Below, in pieces: positions 43,076 to 52,939 of a stretch of 64,000 nucleotides of DNA. Origin of the DNA: Mesorhizobium sp. WSM4306 (GTDB taxonomy: Bacteria; Pseudomonadota; Alphaproteobacteria; Rhizobiales; Rhizobiaceae); NCBI RefSeq assembly GCF_007003975.1, contig NZ_VFTC01000012.1, forward strand, positions 1 through 64,000. Direction: 5' to 3'. Every line of letters begins with the position of its first letter. Positions within the stretch are counted from its first letter, which is position 1. The notes under the pieces are model-generated. The model was not told the origin of the DNA, ran no database searches, and saw only the letters and a list, made by a program, of their open reading frames with translations. Made by a program: the position numbers and the translations under genes.

Positions 43076-43144
43076 GAGCATGATCCCGAACCGAAGGTCC
43101 ACGAAGTGAAAAGTGGGTACCGGTTTTCGGATAAGATCATGCTC
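43076..43144. repeat. Palindromic intergenic repeat (GAGCATGATC family)
   Basis: Arms GAGCATGATC (43076-43085) and GATCATGCTC (43135-43144) bracket AAAAGTGGGTACCGGTTTTCGG. This is a common rhizobial intergenic palindrome. It lies 31 bases before cysS. The rest of 42711-43075 holds no supported gene: only a 14-codon hydrophobic frame at 42921 and promoter-like sequence. Confidence 0.8.
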
Positions 43145-43175
43145 AACCAAAGAGTAACGGACCGGAAGGGCACGC

Positions 43176-44609
43176 ATGTCTGACGCATCGAAGGGTCTCA
43201 GCCTCTACAACACGCTAACGCGGACGAAGGACGTGTTCGTCCCGATCGACGCTGGGAATGTGCGCATGTATGTCTGCGGCCCGACCGTCTACGACTTTGC
43301 CCATATCGGCAATGCGCGGCCGGCGATCGTCTTCGACGTGCTGTTCCGTTTGCTGCGTCACCTCTACGGCAAGGCTGGTGTCACGTATGTGCGCAACATC
43401 ACAGATGTCGACGACAAGATTAACGCCCGTGCGCTGCGCGATTTCGGCGCCGAGATCGCGTCGGGAAAACTGACGCTCAACGAGGCGATCCGCCGCGTCA
43501 CGGAAAAGACGGCCGACCAGTATCACAAGGATGTCGCGGCCCTCGGCTGCTTGCCGCCGACGGTCGAGCCGCGCGCCACCGAGTTCGTCGCGCAGCGCGC
43601 CGACGGCAAGGCCGACATGATCACCCTGATCGAGCGCCTGATCGAGCGCGGCCATGCCTATGTCGCCGCCGGTGAGGTATTGTTCGACACCGCCTCGATG
43701 CCGGATTACGGCGAATTGTCGAAGCGCAATCTCGACGAGCAGCAGGCCGGCGCCCGCATCGCCGTCGATGCGCACAAGAAGAACCCCGGCGATTTCGTTT
43801 TGTGGAAATTGTCGTCGCCGGAAGAGCCCGGCTGGGACAGCCCGTGGGGCAGGGGCCGTCCGGGCTGGCACATCGAGTGCTCGGCCATGTCGGCCGCCTA
43901 TCTCGGCGACGTCTTCGACATCCATGGTGGCGGCCTCGACCTGATCTTCCCCCACCATGAGAACGAGATTGCCCAGTCGCGCTGCGCGCACGGCACCGAC
44001 GTCATGGCCAATGTCTGGATGCACAATGGCTTCCTGCAGGTCGAGGGCCAGAAGATGTCGAAGAGCCTCGGCAATTTCTACGCCATCGCCGAACTGCTGG
44101 AGACCGACACATTCGGCGGCCGCAAATGGCCGGGCGAGGTGCTGCGGCTGGCGATGCTGATGACGCATTATCGCGAGCCGATCGATTTTTCGGTCCGTAA
44201 GCTGGAGGAGGCCGAGAACACGCTGCGCAAATGGAAACGCGCAGCCGATCTCGCCCCGGCCGCAGGGCAAGTGCCGGCGGAAGTCGTGGCAGCGCTGTCG
44301 GACGACCTCGCCACCTACGCCGCCTTCCAGCAACTGACGCAGCTTGCCGGCGAGGCCGCGGACGGCAACGAAGCTGCCGCTTCGCTGAAGGCCTCGCTGC
44401 TGTTCCTCGGCTTCGATGTCGGTGCAGCCAAGGTCGATGAGGCCGCGGTCGCCAGGGCGATCGCCAAGCGCCTGGAACTGATCGCCGCGAAAAACTGGGC
44501 CGAAGCCGACCGCATCCGGGACGAGCTTTTGGCGCAAGGCGTGCAGTTGAAAGACGGCAAGGACCCCGTCACGGGCGAAAGAATCACCACCTGGGAGGTA
44601 AAAAGATGA
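43176..44609 (+). CDS. cysS: Cysteinyl-tRNA synthetase
   Basis: A 477-residue class I aminoacyl-tRNA synthetase. The HIGH-type motif is HIGN in [16 protein letters not shown] (about 33-48), with the zinc Cys at the start of the motif. [12 protein letters not shown] and [19 protein letters not shown] supply the remaining zinc ligands. KMSKSLGNF is at about residues 292-300, followed by the DALR anticodon domain. The start is ATG 43176 after GGAAGGG. The last four bases (ATGA) overlap the following VOC gene. Confidence 0.97.
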   Translation: MSDASKGLSLYNTLTRTKDVFVPIDAGNVRMYVCGPTVYDFAHIGNARPAIVFDVLFRLLRHLYGKAGVTYVRNITDVDDKINARALRDFGAEIASGKLTLNEAIRRVTEKTADQYHKDVAALGCLPPTVEPRATEFVAQRADGKADMITLIERLIERGHAYVAAGEVLFDTASMPDYGELSKRNLDEQQAGARIAVDAHKKNPGDFVLWKLSSPEEPGWDSPWGRGRPGWHIECSAMSAAYLGDVFDIHGGGLDLIFPHHENEIAQSRCAHGTDVMANVWMHNGFLQVEGQKMSKSLGNFYAIAELLETDTFGGRKWPGEVLRLAMLMTHYREPIDFSVRKLEEAENTLRKWKRAADLAPAAGQVPAEVVAALSDDLATYAAFQQLTQLAGEAADGNEAAASLKASLLFLGFDVGAAKVDEAAVARAIAKRLELIAAKNWAEADRIRDELLAQGVQLKDGKDPVTGERITTWEVKR

Positions 44610-44992
44610 TCGACCATCTCGGCATCAACGTCGCCGATTTCGACGCTTCGAAGGCCTTTTACGACCAGGCGATGGCGCCGCTAGGCGCCTCGCTGATCTA
44701 CATGGTGCCGCTGGAATATACCGGCGGCACCAAGGTCGGTGGCTATGGCCGCGACCGGCCGGTGTTCTGGTTGCAGGCCAGCAACGATGAGCCGAGGACC
44801 CATCAGCATGTCGCCTTCACCGCGCGCAGCCGCGCTGAGGTCGATGCGTTCCATGCCGCCGCCCTTGCCGCCGGCGGCAAGGACAATGGCGGGCCGGGCC
44901 TGCGGCCGCATTATCACCCGCACTATTATGGCGCCTTCGTCTTCGATCCCGACGGCAACAATGTCGAGGCCGTCTGCCATGCCCCGGAATGA
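44606..44992 (+). CDS. VOC-family (glyoxalase-like) protein
   Basis: A 128-residue vicinal-oxygen-chelate protein. [27 protein letters not shown] and a C-terminal half with [27 protein letters not shown] match the small glyoxalase-like group. His and Glu residues in these blocks are potential metal ligands (H4, H52-region, E in NNVEAV). It overlaps cysS by four bases and is followed at 22 bases by a GFA gene, so it belongs to a coupled cluster. Confidence 0.9.
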   Translation: MIDHLGINVADFDASKAFYDQAMAPLGASLIYMVPLEYTGGTKVGGYGRDRPVFWLQASNDEPRTHQHVAFTARSRAEVDAFHAAALAAGGKDNGGPGLRPHYHPHYYGAFVFDPDGNNVEAVCHAPE

Positions 44993-45014
44993 ATATGAAA
45001 CGGAGTGAGACGCG

Positions 45015-45502
45015 ATGAGCCTCGACAACCGGCCCATCTACACCGGCGGTTGCCAATGCGGCGCGGTGCGCTTCCGCGTCGAGGGCGCGCTGGGCGATGC
45101 CTCGATCTGCCATTGCCGCATGTGCCAGAAAGCGTTCGGGTCCTTCTACGCGCCGCTGGTTTCGGTGCGTGGCGCCAAGCTCGACTGGACGCGCGGCGAG
45201 CCGAAATATTTCGCCTCGTCCAGCCATGTCGATCGTGGCTTCTGCGCCAATTGCGGCACGCCGCTGACCTTTACCGCGCCTGATGGCGTCGGGCTCGCCA
45301 TTGGGGCGTTCGACAATCCGGCCGAAATCGTGCCGCTGATCCAGTGGGGCACGGAGGCAAAGCTGCCCTATGTCGACACCATCCCGCAACTGCCCGGCGA
45401 GGACACGATGGCCGACATGTCATCGGCGCCTTATCTCGCCGAACTCGTCTCCTACCAGCATCCCGACCACGACACCGAACAATGGCCGCCAGAGGAAAGA
45501 CC

Positions 45503-45506
<4 letters not shown>
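45015..45506 (+). CDS. GFA-family (glutathione-dependent formaldehyde-activating-like) zinc protein 1
   Basis: A 163-residue protein of the GFA/CENP-V fold. Zinc-binding cysteines are in [23 protein letters not shown] and FCANCGTPLTF. ETLI-type family members bind glutathione adducts, but this group has not been assigned a reaction. It is followed with an ATGA overlap by a paralogue that is about half identical over most of its length, a tandem duplication. Confidence 0.9.
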
Positions 45507-46947
<1,441 letters not shown>

Positions 46948-46993
46948 CATCGGCCTTCGGGCCAGAGGAGGGTGCGTACGCACCCGCGCAGCC

Positions 46994-48610
46994 ATGACAA
47001 AGCAACGCCTTTATCTCTTCGACACCACATTGCGCGACGGCCAGCAGACGCCGGGCATCGACTTTTCCGTCGAGGACAAGATCGCGATTGCGAAGCTGCT
47101 CGACGAGTTCGGCATGGACTATGTCGAAGGCGGCTATCCCGGCGCCAATCCGACCGACACCGCCTTCTTCCAGCAGAAGCGCACGGCGAAGGCAAAATTC
47201 GTCGCCTTCGGCATGACCAAGCGGGCCGGGGTATCGGCATCCAACGATCCGGGCCTGGCGGCGCTGGTACAGTCGAAATCCGACGCCATCTGTTTCGTCG
47301 CCAAGAGCTGGGACTATCATGTCCGCGTCGCGCTTGGCTGCACTAATGAGGAGAACCTCGACTCCATCAAGGCTTCGGTCGAAGCAGCTGTTGCCGCCGG
47401 CAAGGAAGCGCTGGTCGATTGCGAGCATTTCTTCGACGGCTTCAAGGCCAATCCGGATTATGCGCTGGCTTGCGCCAAGGCCGCCTATGACGCCCATGCG
47501 CGCTGGGTGGTGCTGTGCGACACCAATGGCGGCACGCAACCTTCTGAAGTGCGCGCCATTGTCGACAAGGTGATCGCCGCCGGCATACCGGGCGACCATC
47601 TCGGCATCCATGCCCATGACGATACCGGCCAGGCGGTGGCGAATTCTCTGGCCGCCGTCGAGGCCGGCGTGCGCCAGATCCAGGGCACGCTGAACGGCAT
47701 CGGCGAACGCTGCGGCAATGCCAATCTGGTCTCTATCGTGCCGACGCTGGCGCTGAAGCCGGCCTTCGCTGATCGTTTTGAGACGGGTATTTCAGCCGAA
47801 GCGCTGACCGGCATATCCAGGCTGTCCCGCGCCTTCGACGAACTCTTGAACCGCGCGCCGGAAGCGCAGGCGCCCTATGTCGGCGCCTCGGCCTTCGCCA
47901 CCAAGGCCGGCATCCATGCCTCGGCACTCGCCAAGGAGCCGGCGACCTATGAGCATGTCGAGCCGCAAGCCGTCGGCAACCGCCGCCGCGTTATGGTCTC
48001 CGACCAGGGCGGGAAAGCCAATTTCCTCGCCGAACTGAAGCGGCGCGGCATCGACGTGCCAAAGGACGATCACCGTCTTGATGCGCTGATCTCGGTGGTC
48101 AAGGAGCGCGAGGCGGAGGGCTACGCCTATGAGGGCGCCGATGCCTCCTTCGAGCTCTTGGCGCGCAAGATGCTGCACGGCCTGCCGGAGTTCTTCAACG
48201 TCACCTCGTTCCGCTGCATGGTCGAGCGCCGCTTCGACGCCAACGGCCAGCTGAAGACGGTGTCGGAAGCGATCGTCAAGGTGATGGTCGAGGGCGAGGA
48301 GAAGATGTCGGTCGCCGAAGGCCACGGCCCGGTCAACGCGCTCGACATCGCGCTGCGCAAGGATCTCGGCAAGTTCCAGGGCGAGATCGCCGACTTGGAG
48401 CTGGCCGACTTCAAGGTGCGTATCCTCAATGGCGGCACCGAGGCCATCACCCGTGTCCTGATCGAATCGCATGACGGCACCGGCGCCCGCTGGTGGACGG
48501 TCGGCGTGTCGGAAAACATCATCGACGCCTCCTTCCAGGCGCTGATGGATTCGATCGTCTACAAGCTGATGAAGAACCGCGACATGGCGGGGCTGGTGGC
48601 GGCGGAGTGA
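46994..48610 (+). CDS. cimA: (R)-citramalate synthase
   Basis: A 538-residue enzyme of the HMGL-like/LeuA superfamily that condenses pyruvate with acetyl-CoA to citramalate, entering isoleucine synthesis. The N-terminal TIM barrel has LFDTTLRDGQQTPGIDF (metal Asp), GYPGANPTD, HAHDDTGQAVANSLAAVEAG and GTLNGIGERCGNANL. A C-terminal LeuA-type regulatory domain (about 395-525) senses isoleucine. It begins 46 bases after pip, which makes it a possible extension of the same transcript. Confidence 0.95.
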   Translation: MTKQRLYLFDTTLRDGQQTPGIDFSVEDKIAIAKLLDEFGMDYVEGGYPGANPTDTAFFQQKRTAKAKFVAFGMTKRAGVSASNDPGLAALVQSKSDAICFVAKSWDYHVRVALGCTNEENLDSIKASVEAAVAAGKEALVDCEHFFDGFKANPDYALACAKAAYDAHARWVVLCDTNGGTQPSEVRAIVDKVIAAGIPGDHLGIHAHDDTGQAVANSLAAVEAGVRQIQGTLNGIGERCGNANLVSIVPTLALKPAFADRFETGISAEALTGISRLSRAFDELLNRAPEAQAPYVGASAFATKAGIHASALAKEPATYEHVEPQAVGNRRRVMVSDQGGKANFLAELKRRGIDVPKDDHRLDALISVVKEREAEGYAYEGADASFELLARKMLHGLPEFFNVTSFRCMVERRFDANGQLKTVSEAIVKVMVEGEEKMSVAEGHGPVNALDIALRKDLGKFQGEIADLELADFKVRILNGGTEAITRVLIESHDGTGARWWTVGVSENIIDASFQALMDSIVYKLMKNRDMAGLVAAE

Positions 48611-48613
48611 GCA

Positions 48614-49132
48614 ATGGGCTTTTCTATCAGTTGGCTAGGCCTTCGCGGCCTCGGCATAGAAGAAGCTGCGGCGCTGCTTCAAGTCGAGGTTGGCGATCAA
48701 ATCGACGCCTTCGACGCTCCGATGAACGCTTATGCCAATGAGAATTGGGCGATTGTCATTCTTGACGAGTGCCGCTTTCCGGGACCTCCTGATCAATTCC
48801 TCGCAGCGATTTCGAAAGGACGAGAATTGGTCGTCGTGCACATAGAAGAGCATGTCATGTTCTCGCACGCCGAACTGTGGCGTGATGGAAGAAGTGTCTG
48901 GAAGGTTGGGCATAGCGGTGACCAGAATGTCAGGGACCTCCACGCCACAGGCGATCTTTCGGCCTCTTTTGAAACTCTGAGACAACAAGCCTTTTCAAAG
49001 CAGGACGAGGAAGATGACGTCGACTATGTTTTCGACATTCCTCTTGATCTGGCGGCGGAATTGACGAGCTTCAGGCATGATGAATGGGCGCCGGACCGGC
49101 TGTTCTTCGAGCTTGTCGAGAAACGTGCCTAG
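48614..49132 (+). CDS. Hypothetical protein
   Basis: A 172-residue acidic soluble protein starting MGFSISWLGLRGLGIEEAAALLQVE only three bases after cimA. It has no signal peptide, membrane helix or motif that I recognise. Blocks such as ENWAIVILDECRFP and ELVVVHIEEHVMFSHAELWRDGRSVWKVGHSGD suggest alternating strands and helices. Codon use is less GC-rich than its neighbours, so it may be a later acquisition. Similar proteins occur sporadically in other bacteria as hypotheticals; I will not assign a role. Confidence 0.75.
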   Translation: MGFSISWLGLRGLGIEEAAALLQVEVGDQIDAFDAPMNAYANENWAIVILDECRFPGPPDQFLAAISKGRELVVVHIEEHVMFSHAELWRDGRSVWKVGHSGDQNVRDLHATGDLSASFETLRQQAFSKQDEEDDVDYVFDIPLDLAAELTSFRHDEWAPDRLFFELVEKRA

Positions 49133-49260
49133 TGTGCTGACCAGACGTCGTTGTCGAGGCACAGCCTGTGAGGCACCCCTTGAACCATCAGCAAAAGTCC
49201 ATTGATCCATCACAACTTTGCGATGGTTTTGGCCGAGCCGTTGATCCATAGCGTTGCGCC

Positions 49261-50190
49261 ATGGCCACCGACGCACTCGCCCTCGATGCCGACTCCAAAG
49301 CCCGCCGCGGCTTTCTGCTGGCGCTGGGCGCCTATCTCTTGTGGGGGCTGTTGCCTTTCTACATGAAGGCCGTCGCACATCTGCCGCTGATCGAGGTGAT
49401 CGCCCACCGCATCGTCTGGTCGGTACCGATCGCGGCGGCAGTGCTGGTCTGGGCCGGCCGCACCGCCGATTTCAAGGCCGCCATCCGCTCGCCGCGCAGC
49501 ATCGCCATGGCGGCGCTGACGGCGGCGCTGATTTCCGTCAACTGGGGCATCTATGTCTGGGCGATCTCGGTCGACCGTACCGTCGAGACCGCGCTCGGCT
49601 ACTACATCAATCCGCTGGTGAGCATCGTCGTCGGCGCGCTGCTGCTCGGCGAACGGCTCGACAAGCTGCAGATCGCGGCCGTGGTACTGGCTGTGATCGC
49701 CGTTGCGGTGCTGACCGTCGATGCCGGAAAATTGCCCTGGGTGTCGTTGGCGCTGGCGTTTTCGTTCGCCGCCTACGGCTTCTTCCGCAAGACGCTGCCG
49801 ATCGGTCCGAGCCAGGGCTTTCTGCTCGAAATCCTTTTGCTGTCGGTGCCGGCGCTTGGCTACATCGTCTTCCTGATCGCCAACGGCCAGGATCATTTCA
49901 TCTCCAGCAACGGCACCGACACGGCATTGCTCATCGGCTGCGGACCGGTCACCGCCGTGCCGCTGCTTCTGTTCGCCTTCGGCGCCAAGCTTCTGCGCCT
50001 CTCCACCATCGGCATCATGCAATATATCGCGCCGACCATGGTGTTCCTGATCGCGGTGCTGATCTTCGACGAACCGTTCGGCGCCACGCAGGCGATTGCC
50101 TTCGCGCTGATCTGGGCGGCGTTGGCGATGTATTCCTGGTCGATGTTCCGTGGCCGTGAAATCCGCCCCGTGGCGCTGGTCGCGAAATAG
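49261..50190 (+). CDS. rarD: RarD-type EamA membrane transporter
   Basis: A 309-residue inner-membrane protein of about ten helices. LGAYLLWGLLPFYMKAVAHLPLIEVIAHRIVWS opens the RarD family, and MQYIAPTMVFLIAVLIFDEPFG ends it. RarD relatives were linked to chloramphenicol sensitivity in E. coli annotation, without clear biochemical proof. It starts 128 bases behind the hypothetical gene; the region between has no gene that I can support. Confidence 0.92.
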   Translation: MATDALALDADSKARRGFLLALGAYLLWGLLPFYMKAVAHLPLIEVIAHRIVWSVPIAAAVLVWAGRTADFKAAIRSPRSIAMAALTAALISVNWGIYVWAISVDRTVETALGYYINPLVSIVVGALLLGERLDKLQIAAVVLAVIAVAVLTVDAGKLPWVSLALAFSFAAYGFFRKTLPIGPSQGFLLEILLLSVPALGYIVFLIANGQDHFISSNGTDTALLIGCGPVTAVPLLLFAFGAKLLRLSTIGIMQYIAPTMVFLIAVLIFDEPFGATQAIAFALIWAALAMYSWSMFRGREIRPVALVAK

Positions 50191-50201
50191 GATCTCCTTC
50201 G

Positions 50202-50888
50202 ATGTACGTGCTGCACATCGCCAACAAGAACTATTCGTCGTGGTCGCTGCGGCCATGGGTTCTGATGCGGACCCTCGACATCCCGTTCGAGGAGCGGTTG
50301 ACGCCATTCCCGACCGGGCCCAGCTTTGATCTCTACCGGTCGTTTTCACCCAGTGGCCGCGTTCCCTGCCTGGTCGATGACGGCTGGGCTGTCTGGGATT
50401 CGCTGGCTATTGCGGAGTATCTCGCCGAGCGCCACCACGGTGTGTGGCCGGTCGAGGCCAAGGCACGCGCCTGGGCACGTTCGGCCGCCGCCGAAATGCA
50501 TTCGGGCTTCACCGCCTTGCGCGGTGCGTGCCCGATGAATTGCGGCTTGCGGGTAAAGCCGTTTCCTATGTCTGACGCGCTGAAGCAGGATCTCTTCCGC
50601 CTCGGCGATCTGTGGAACGATGGCCTCGCCCGTTTTGGCGGACCGTTTCTTGCCGGCGGCCATTTCACCGCCGTCGATGCCTTCTTTGCTCCGGTGGCGT
50701 TCCGCGTGCAGTCTTATGGGCTCTCGTTCGAAGGGGCAGCTGCCGCCTATCCCGCGCAATTGCTTGGCCTGCCGGCGATGCAGGAATGGTATGCGGCGGG
50801 GCTCGCGGAGACCTGGCGTGAACCGGACCATGAGGCGGAGGTCGCTGCCGCCGGCACCGTCATAGAGGATCTTCGAGCGACGGCGTGA
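50202..50888 (+). CDS. Glutathione S-transferase family protein
   Basis: A 228-residue protein with a thioredoxin-fold N-terminal half and an all-helical C-terminal half (MYVLHIANKNYSSWSLRPWVLMRTLDIPFEE). The active-site Ser/Tyr region is NYSSWSLRPW, and FSPSGRVPCLVDDG supplies the glutathione-contact cis-Pro. It starts 11 bases after rarD, so the two may form one transcript. The substrate is unknown. Confidence 0.9.
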   Translation: MYVLHIANKNYSSWSLRPWVLMRTLDIPFEERLTPFPTGPSFDLYRSFSPSGRVPCLVDDGWAVWDSLAIAEYLAERHHGVWPVEAKARAWARSAAAEMHSGFTALRGACPMNCGLRVKPFPMSDALKQDLFRLGDLWNDGLARFGGPFLAGGHFTAVDAFFAPVAFRVQSYGLSFEGAAAAYPAQLLGLPAMQEWYAAGLAETWREPDHEAEVAAAGTVIEDLRATA

Positions 50889-50902
50889 CCCTCTGCTGGG
50901 CG

Positions 50903-51901
50903 CTACATCCGCCCGAGCCGCCGGACGAACAGGTAGGTCGCCGCCGCGATCACGATCGAAACCGCCGACACCACCCAGAACCCCATCGGCGTGTTGACCA
51001 GCGGCAGGCCGCCGACATTCATGCCGAAGAGGCCTGAAATGATGGTCATCGGCAACAGCACCGCCGTCATTACGGACAGCACATAGAGCAGCTGGTTCGA
51101 CTGCATCGTCAGCTTGGCCATCAACTCGTCCTGCAACAGCCTTGTGCGCGCCTGCAGCTGCTCGCCGTCGTGATAGAGCGTGTGCGCTCGGTGCGAGAGC
51201 CTTGTCGCCATGTCGTTGATCGGGTCAGGCAGCTCGTTGCGATGCGAATGGTCGAGATGGCGGAACAGGTTTGTGAGTGTCGCCATCTGCCGATGGATGA
51301 CCACCAGCTGACGGCGCGCCTCGACCAGTGACTGCCGCTCGCTGTGCCAGGCGTCGCGCACGATGCGGTCCTCGATGCCGTCAAGCGTATCGCCAAGGCC
51401 GTGAAGCTCGGCCGCCATGCCGTCGAGCGACTGGCCCATGACCGCCTCGATCAGGTCGGCAGGGGCGCGGAATTTGCGCGAGCCGCTCTCCACCGCCTTG
51501 CGGATGAGATCGACCGATTCCAGTGGTTGCTTGCGCGCGCCGATCAGCATTTTTTCATTGAGGGCAAAGCGAAAATGGCCGAGCCCGCGTGCCTCCGCCG
51601 AATAGTCGTGGCGCAGGTCCGGCAGATCGCCATAGAGCCAGTCATCCTCGAGATCGATGTGGCAGCCCTGGCTGGCGCCGAGGAAGGCTTCGCGCACTGG
51701 CGCCGGCAGCGCCGCCTCGGCGGCGATCTCGCGGCGGGCGCGCAGGTCGGACAGCTGGTAGCTGCGCCATGTCCAGGCAGCCGCAGCCGCGTCCTTGGTG
51801 CGCAGGCCCTCAGCGGTGAAATGATAGATGAAGAACAGCCCGTGCTCGTCGGGCAGGTAAGGCGACAGGGGAGTGCCTTCCGCGTTGAGAGCGATGTTCA
51901 C
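50903..51901 (-). CDS. CorA/ZntB-family metal transporter
   Basis: A 332-residue protein with a long cytoplasmic N-terminal domain rich in helices and two C-terminal membrane helices. The loop GMN signature follows the first helix (SGLFGMNVGG), and LLYVLSVMTAVLLPMTIISGLFG precedes it. The short periplasmic loop and the ending RRLGRM are as in ZntB. ZntB exports or imports Zn2+ in a proton-linked way; the transported ion here is inferred. Confidence 0.92.
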   Translation of the reverse strand: MNIALNAEGTPLSPYLPDEHGLFFIYHFTAEGLRTKDAAAAAWTWRSYQLSDLRARREIAAEAALPAPVREAFLGASQGCHIDLEDDWLYGDLPDLRHDYSAEARGLGHFRFALNEKMLIGARKQPLESVDLIRKAVESGSRKFRAPADLIEAVMGQSLDGMAAELHGLGDTLDGIEDRIVRDAWHSERQSLVEARRQLVVIHRQMATLTNLFRHLDHSHRNELPDPINDMATRLSHRAHTLYHDGEQLQARTRLLQDELMAKLTMQSNQLLYVLSVMTAVLLPMTIISGLFGMNVGGLPLVNTPMGFWVVSAVSIVIAAATYLFVRRLGRM

Positions 51902-52038
51902 GGCTCGCCTCGCCAGATCCAGATTTCGACTACGCCGACGCGCGGATGCCGGCGCGCCATTCCTATCACGGGTGAACCGGGATCCGTGTGACAGATTCTT
52001 GACAGGGCGATCACAGTCCGTCGTGTTCGCCGTGAGGA

Positions 52039-52206
52039 TCAGCGCTTGGGCCCAAATCCGGGATAGGGCGCAAGCGGCACGATCGCGGCGATGTCCATCA
52101 TGCCCGCCTTGATCAGCGGCAGAGTGGCGAGGTGGCCGCGCACGTCGGCGTCGCTGCCGGCTTCGAACATCATGCCGCTGCCCGGAATATCGCCGCGGCT
52201 ATTCAC
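52039..52206 (-). pseudogene. C-terminal remnant of a YciI/muconolactone-isomerase-like gene
   Basis: A 55-codon frame on the minus strand, from a GTG that overlaps the LOG stop, reads ADVRGHLATLPLIKAGMMDI and IVPLAPYPGFGPKR to TGA. This resembles the C-terminal half of small YciI/muconolactone-isomerase-like ferredoxin-fold proteins, which end with a similar PLxPYxGFxPR. The N-terminal half is missing and stops precede the frame. No ribosome binding site is seen, so I call it a fragment rather than a gene. The match is recalled, not searched. Confidence 0.5.
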
Positions 52207-52814
52207 ATCTTATCAATCACCGACTGCACGCCTTCCGTCGGCGCATCGACCGACGAGCCCGCCACCATGATGGCGGCGACGATGGCTTCGGGGTCTTCGA
52301 TCACCAATGGTTTGACCCGCTGGGCGGTGTGAATGAAGCCTTCGCTCGACATATGGTCGATCAGCGCCAGCATCGGATTCCAGAACCCTTTGACGTTGGC
52401 GAAGACGATCGGCTTGCGGTGATGGCCAAGCTGGCCCCAGGTCATGACCTCGACGATCTCCTCGACCGTGCCGATGCCGCCCGGCAGCGCCACAAAGGCG
52501 TCGGATTTTTCGAACATCTTGTGCTTGCGCTCGTGCATGTTGTCGGTGATCACCAACTCGTCGAGCCGGTCAAGCGCGGTTTCGGTCGCCTCCTTGTTGA
52601 TGAGGAAGCGCGGAATGATGCCCGTTACCTTGCCGCCGGCCTTGAGCGCGCCTTCGGCGACGGCGCCCATAATGCCTTTGGTGCCGCCACCATAGACCAA
52701 TCGCAGGCCGGACTTGGCGAGCGAGCGGCCAAGCAGGTGCCCGGCCTTGGCGTAGATTTCATCGCGGCCCGGAGACGAGCCGCAGTAGACGCAGACGGAT
52801 CGAATCGTGTTCAT
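52203..52814 (-). CDS. LOG-family protein (cytokinin-activating phosphoribohydrolase-like)
   Basis: A 203-residue lysine-decarboxylase-like Rossmann protein of TIGR00730 type. YGGGTKGIMGAVAEGAL and ALPGGIGTVEEIVEVMTW (PGGxGTxxE) are the LOG phosphoribohydrolase motifs, which in characterised members release cytokinins or nucleobases from nucleoside monophosphates. It begins MNTIRSVCVYCGSSPG at ATG 52814; an upstream extension to 52901 is only open sequence. Confidence 0.93.
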   Translation of the reverse strand: MNTIRSVCVYCGSSPGRDEIYAKAGHLLGRSLAKSGLRLVYGGGTKGIMGAVAEGALKAGGKVTGIIPRFLINKEATETALDRLDELVITDNMHERKHKMFEKSDAFVALPGGIGTVEEIVEVMTWGQLGHHRKPIVFANVKGFWNPMLALIDHMSSEGFIHTAQRVKPLVIEDPEAIVAAIMVAGSSVDAPTEGVQSVIDKM

Positions 52815-52939
52815 GCGTGATTGGTGATTGGGTCTGAATGCGGGGTCAAGCCCCATAGGCTGACAAGCCCGGGCTTTTTCTTGTCGGTTCCGGCAAAACA
52901 CGCTAGACCGGCGTTAGGTGGCTAAGGGGCAGGGGAAAT

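Noticed and set aside
49133..49260. Direct repeats TTGATCCAT before rarD
   Set aside because: Only two 9-bp copies about 50 bases apart; not enough to call a repeat array or operator.
52865..52876. AAGCCCGGGCTT palindrome with TTTTTC between LOG and LysM genes
   Set aside because: It is loopless and lies between two divergent genes, so a terminator role is not expected; left unassigned.
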